The notes under the pieces: model-generated
What the model was told of the DNA's origin: nothing
Database searches by the model: none
What the model saw: the letters and a program-made list of their open reading frames with translations, nothing else
Made by a program: the position numbers and the translations under genes
Part shown: positions 4,605 through 7,857 of the stretch, in pieces
How positions within the stretch are numbered: position 1 is the stretch's first letter
Layout: each line of letters starts with the position of its first letter
Origin: JBKJUK01 sp046590705
GTDB lineage: Bacteria > Acidobacteriota > Thermoanaerobaculia > Gp7-AA8
DNA length: 7,857 bases
Direction of reading: 5' to 3'
NCBI GenBank assembly: GCA_046590705.1
Contig: JBKJUK010000013.1
Location: forward strand, 1 to 7,857

Positions 4605-7600
4605 ATGAAATTTGTGAAGAAGTTTCTACTAACACTGGTAGCAATTCTCGCGGTGAGCGGTTCATTGCTTGCTCAGGGAACCAGTGGTGTGCTGACAGGA
4701 ACAGTGACGCAGGACGGCACAGCCCTTCCCGGCGCAACTGTTTCGATCACTTCACCCAGTCTTCAGGGTGTCCGCACCGCTGTAACAAACGATAGTGGTG
4801 GGTACAACTTTGGCGCCCTGCCGCCGGGAGAGTACAAAGTCACCATCGAGCTTTCAGGTCTGCAGACCATTACACGCGACGTGAAGATCGGTCTTTCGCA
4901 GACGGCACGCGTCGACGCCGCAATGCGTGTCTCTGCGGTATCGGAAGCAATCACTGTCACTGCCAGCGCTCCGGCTGTGGCAGAAACAACCGAGGTTCAG
5001 TCGAACTACACAGCTGAACTGATCGAAGACCTGCCAATCGGCCGCACTCTTGTGGCCACTACATCGCTCGCCCCTGGCGTCGTCAACGGCGTCAACGGCC
5101 TCGCGATTTCCGGCTCCAACTCGTACGACAATCTCTGGACGGTCAACGGCGCCATCATTAACGAAGGTATTCGTGGACAACCGCACAACCTCTTTATCGA
5201 GGACGCTATCCAGGAAACCACCATCCAGACCGGTGCCATCTCCGCGGAGTTCGGTTTCTTCACCGGTGGTGTCATCAACGCCATCACCAAGTCGGGCGGA
5301 AATGAATTCAGCGGATCACTCCGCGACTCGCTGACCAACCCCAGCTGGACAGACCAGACCCCGTTCAGAAATCCGACCACTGGCGCGCCGCAGACGCAAA
5401 ATGTCGACGTTCTGAATGAAGTGTACGAGGGAACGCTGGGCGGCCGCATTCTCCGCGATCGACTCTGGTTCTTCGGTGCCGGCCGTTACGCCAAAACCGA
5501 GTCCCAAACGTTCTTCAGCAACAGCGAGAGGCAGTTTCCTGTCACGACCACCGATGAGCGTTTTGAAGCGAAGCTCACAGGCGCCGTGACGCCGCGTCAC
5601 ACCGTGGTTGGCTCCTACCTCGAAGCGCCGGTCACCGTGGTGAACGATTGTTCGGGAGCGGTCGGTGGCTGCTACGATGCTTCGTCGATCAATGCCGGTC
5701 GCTCACTGCCAAACGACTTCAAGGCGGCCACCTACAATGGTCTTTTCGGAACCAGCGCGCTGCTCGAACTGAGGTATTCAGAGAAAGGATTTCAGTTCCT
5801 GAATTCAGGCGGTCGTGACCAGAATCGGGTCAGCGGTACGCCGATCAGGCTCGTTGCTCCGGGATTCAGTACCCACGTGAATGAGGGGTACTTCTGCGGT
5901 TCATGTGGACCGGAGTTACGCGACAACAAGGCCTATGCTCTTAAGGGCACATACTTCCTCTCCACCGGAGCGCTCGGCTCGCACAATATCGTTGGCGGCG
6001 GCGAGCGTTTCAATGAGACCCGCCTCTCCAACAACTATCAGTCGCCCACGAACTTCGTCGGCTTCTTCCGTACCTTCGCACCGACCCGTGACGCAAACAA
6101 CAACGCGCTGATCTCGGTCGGCAACAACGATATCCTCCTGTTCTTCCCGATCCTGAAGCTTTCTCAGGGATCGGATCTGAACAGCACATCCTTTTATGTG
6201 AACGACCGATGGGACCTGAACAGCCGCATCAACTTCCAGCTCGGCGCCCGCTACGACCAGAACGACTCGAAAGACAGTTCGGGTAACCCAACTTCTGACG
6301 ACTCGAAAATCAGCCCGCGTCTCGGAGTCACCTACGACGTCTGGGGCAACGGTCGCGTTCGACTCAGTGGTAGTTATGGAACGTACGTCAACCGTCTCTC
6401 CGAGGGTGTTTCCGGAGTATCGGGCGGCGGAAATCCGGCCACCTTCCAGTATCTCTATGGCGGACCGGTCATCACCAACCTTCCTTCTGAACAGGCTCTG
6501 ACCATTGTCTTCAACTGGCTGGATTCAGTCGGTGGAACAGCCGCTCTGAATAATCTCCCCTGCACCGCGACGCGTACGACTGGATGTCTTCTGGCTCAGT
6601 CGGTCCCGGGATTCAATGCCCGTCTGCAGGACACGCTGGTTTCCCCGAGTGTGGACGAATTCACCGTTGGAGCGAGTACACAGATCGGCCAGGGTTTCAT
6701 TCGCGCCGATTACATCAACCGCACCTGGAACGACTTCTACACTTCGAGGGCTAACCTCAAGATCGGAAGTGTCACCAGCTCTGTCGGTGCACGCGCTGAC
6801 CTGACCCTGATTGGAAACTCGGACGATTTCGAGCGCGATTATCAGGCGGTTGAATTACAGGGATCCTACCGTCTGCTTCGACGCATCAACATCGGCGGGA
6901 ACTACACCTACTCGGAGTTGAAGGGCAACATCGTCGGCGAGACCGGCGGTAACGGCCCCGTCTCAACCGGCGGTGATGAGTTCTATCCTGAGTATTTCGG
7001 TTTTGCGCAGAACAGGCCTGTTGGTTTCCTCGGCCAGGATCAGACCCACAAGGCCCGCCTTTACGCCAGCGTGGATCTCCCGACCTTCCTCGGGAACTTC
7101 AACGTCAGCGCTCTCCAGAGATTCGACTCCGGCACCCCGTACTCAATCGCTGGAACGATCAACCCCACCTTCAACGCCAACTTCTACGGAACGGGCCAAC
7201 CAGGTGGAATCGTGAATCCAGGTTACGTCAGCGCCCAGACTTCAGTCGGATACTTCTTCAGCGATCGCGGCGAGTTCCGCTTCGATGACGTCAGCGCGAC
7301 TGATCTGGCTTTGAACTACAACACCAATCCATCGTGGCTGCGTGGTCTCAACGTGTTCGTGCAGGGCGAGGTGATCAATGTCTTCAACGAAGACACCCTG
7401 ACCTCCTTTGATACCTCGATCATTACAGCTGTCAACAATCCTGCGGCCTGCGGAGCAAATCCGAGCGGTGCAGGATGTCTTAAGAGATTCAACCCCTTCG
7501 CTGGTGACACACCGGTTGAAGGCACACACTTCAGAAAGGGACCGAACTTCGGCAAGGCAACCGCTTCGTCGCAGTACCAGCTCCCACTCACGTACCGTGT

Positions 7601-7622
7601 GTCAGCTGGTCTTCGCTTCTAG
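4605..7622 (+). CDS. Oar-like TonB-dependent outer-membrane receptor
   Basis: Outer-membrane beta-barrel receptor of 1005 residues, probably taking up a large substrate with TonB-ExbBD energy; the substrate cannot be read from sequence. Signal peptide: MKFVKKFLLTLVAILAVSGS then LLA, with likely cleavage after Ala23. A carboxypeptidase-regulatory-like (Ig-fold) domain spans about 27-112 (GTVTQDGTALPGATVSI, then GGYNFGALPPGEYKVTI), followed by SEAITVTASAP at 113-123. The plug domain covers about 130-235, with FIEDAIQETTIQTGAISAEFG and GGVINAITKSGGNEFSGSL. The rest is barrel with aromatic-rich alternating strands, ending YRVSAGLRF; the terminal Phe is the usual barrel-assembly signal. I see no clear TonB box, as is common in Oar-like members. 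Eight cysteines form four close pairs (349/356, 431/434, 653/661, 949/958), probably loop disulfides. The start is set by GGAGG at 4593-4597 and the signal peptide. The gene has its own candidate promoter and terminator, so it is likely monocistronic. Confidence 0.95.
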   Translation: MKFVKKFLLTLVAILAVSGSLLAQGTSGVLTGTVTQDGTALPGATVSITSPSLQGVRTAVTNDSGGYNFGALPPGEYKVTIELSGLQTITRDVKIGLSQTARVDAAMRVSAVSEAITVTASAPAVAETTEVQSNYTAELIEDLPIGRTLVATTSLAPGVVNGVNGLAISGSNSYDNLWTVNGAIINEGIRGQPHNLFIEDAIQETTIQTGAISAEFGFFTGGVINAITKSGGNEFSGSLRDSLTNPSWTDQTPFRNPTTGAPQTQNVDVLNEVYEGTLGGRILRDRLWFFGAGRYAKTESQTFFSNSERQFPVTTTDERFEAKLTGAVTPRHTVVGSYLEAPVTVVNDCSGAVGGCYDASSINAGRSLPNDFKAATYNGLFGTSALLELRYSEKGFQFLNSGGRDQNRVSGTPIRLVAPGFSTHVNEGYFCGSCGPELRDNKAYALKGTYFLSTGALGSHNIVGGGERFNETRLSNNYQSPTNFVGFFRTFAPTRDANNNALISVGNNDILLFFPILKLSQGSDLNSTSFYVNDRWDLNSRINFQLGARYDQNDSKDSSGNPTSDDSKISPRLGVTYDVWGNGRVRLSGSYGTYVNRLSEGVSGVSGGGNPATFQYLYGGPVITNLPSEQALTIVFNWLDSVGGTAALNNLPCTATRTTGCLLAQSVPGFNARLQDTLVSPSVDEFTVGASTQIGQGFIRADYINRTWNDFYTSRANLKIGSVTSSVGARADLTLIGNSDDFERDYQAVELQGSYRLLRRINIGGNYTYSELKGNIVGETGGNGPVSTGGDEFYPEYFGFAQNRPVGFLGQDQTHKARLYASVDLPTFLGNFNVSALQRFDSGTPYSIAGTINPTFNANFYGTGQPGGIVNPGYVSAQTSVGYFFSDRGEFRFDDVSATDLALNYNTNPSWLRGLNVFVQGEVINVFNEDTLTSFDTSIITAVNNPAACGANPSGAGCLKRFNPFAGDTPVEGTHFRKGPNFGKATASSQYQLPLTYRVSAGLRF

Positions 7623-7646
7623 TTCTAACCTGACATAGCAGTGCAG

Positions 7647-7677
7647 AGCGGCGGGCGAAAGCCCGCCGCTTTTGTTT
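7647..7677 (+). terminator. Intrinsic terminator after the receptor gene
   Basis: A perfect 10-bp GC-rich stem, AGCGGCGGGC and GCCCGCCGCT, with a GAAA tetraloop is followed directly by TTTGTTT. The stem begins 25 nt after the stop codon. Confidence 0.95.
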
Positions 7678-7720
7678 GTGTAGTTCGGTGATTCCGTACC
7701 TCTGCTGCCCCGTGCGCAAC

Positions 7721-7783
7721 CCGTCATTCCGAAGGAGCACGCGTGCTCGGCATGGAGCGCAAATGGTGAGCGATTGAGGAATC
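7721..7783 (+). repeat. GTCATTCCGAAGGAG ... GAGGAATCCC intergenic repeat
   Basis: Starts CCGTCATTCCGAAGGAGC and ends GATTGAGGAATC, with ATTCC and GGAAT inverted at its ends. This resembles the dispersed GTCATTCCGAG...GAGGAATC motif of many environmental bacteria, here expanded by an internal segment. A perfect 14-bp palindrome, GAGCACGCGTGCTC, lies at 7735-7748. It is non-coding, and nothing gene-like is visible from 7678 to the window end. Confidence 0.55.
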
Positions 7784-7834
7784 CCGCCGCTTCTAATGAA
7801 CGGGTTTCTGCATATCGGTGTGAGGGCTGCCTTT

Positions 7835-7857
7835 GAGGGCCGGAGGCCCGGCATCGA
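7835..7857 (+). repeat. GGGCCGGAGGCCCGGC palindromic repeat, copy at right edge
   Basis: Matches 2962-2984 at 21 of 23 positions in the same orientation. It is cut by the window end, so a longer mosaic like the one at 2960-3200 may continue outside. Confidence 0.75.

Overview
The window looks like a chromosomal segment of a GC-rich, diderm, free-living bacterium. Acidobacteriota or a close relative is my best guess. The case rests on a 1005-residue Oar-like TonB-dependent receptor with an N-terminal carboxypeptidase-regulatory-like domain, and on intergenic palindromic repeats of kinds I associate with acidobacterial, planctomycete and verrucomicrobial genomes. No rRNA or marker phylogeny is available, so this is inference.

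Layout: 1-1353 (minus) is the N-terminal 451 residues of valyl-tRNA synthetase (valS), which runs off the left edge. 1354-1735 is a divergent spacer with a -10-like promoter facing each gene, three copies of a CACAGGCAATCCTGCCTGTG-type palindromic repeat, and a perfect 18-bp palindrome where the tsaD -35 element would lie. 1736-2785 (plus) is tsaD, the t6A37 tRNA-modification enzyme, followed by a hairpin and a strong intrinsic terminator. 2895-3210 is a non-coding mosaic of short GC-rich hairpins. 3331-4221 (plus) is a TIGR01777/YfcH-family NAD(P)-binding epimerase-like protein. 4221-4419 is a nested inverted-repeat element. 4605-7622 (plus) is the TonB-dependent receptor, with signal peptide, regulatory-like domain, plug, barrel and terminal Phe, followed by a textbook terminator. 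7678-7857 holds further repeats up to the window edge.

The genes do not form one pathway. valS and tsaD both serve tRNA function (charging, and anticodon-loop modification) and are divergently transcribed from one spacer, so shared control is possible. The epimerase-like gene and the receptor each appear to be separate transcription units. All protein-coding genes look ordinary and intact. The unusual signal is in the intergenic DNA: at least five kinds of palindromic repeat, near-leaderless start sites for valS and tsaD, and a possible operator at tsaD. I see no CRISPR array, transposase, phage gene, defence system or biosynthetic cluster.
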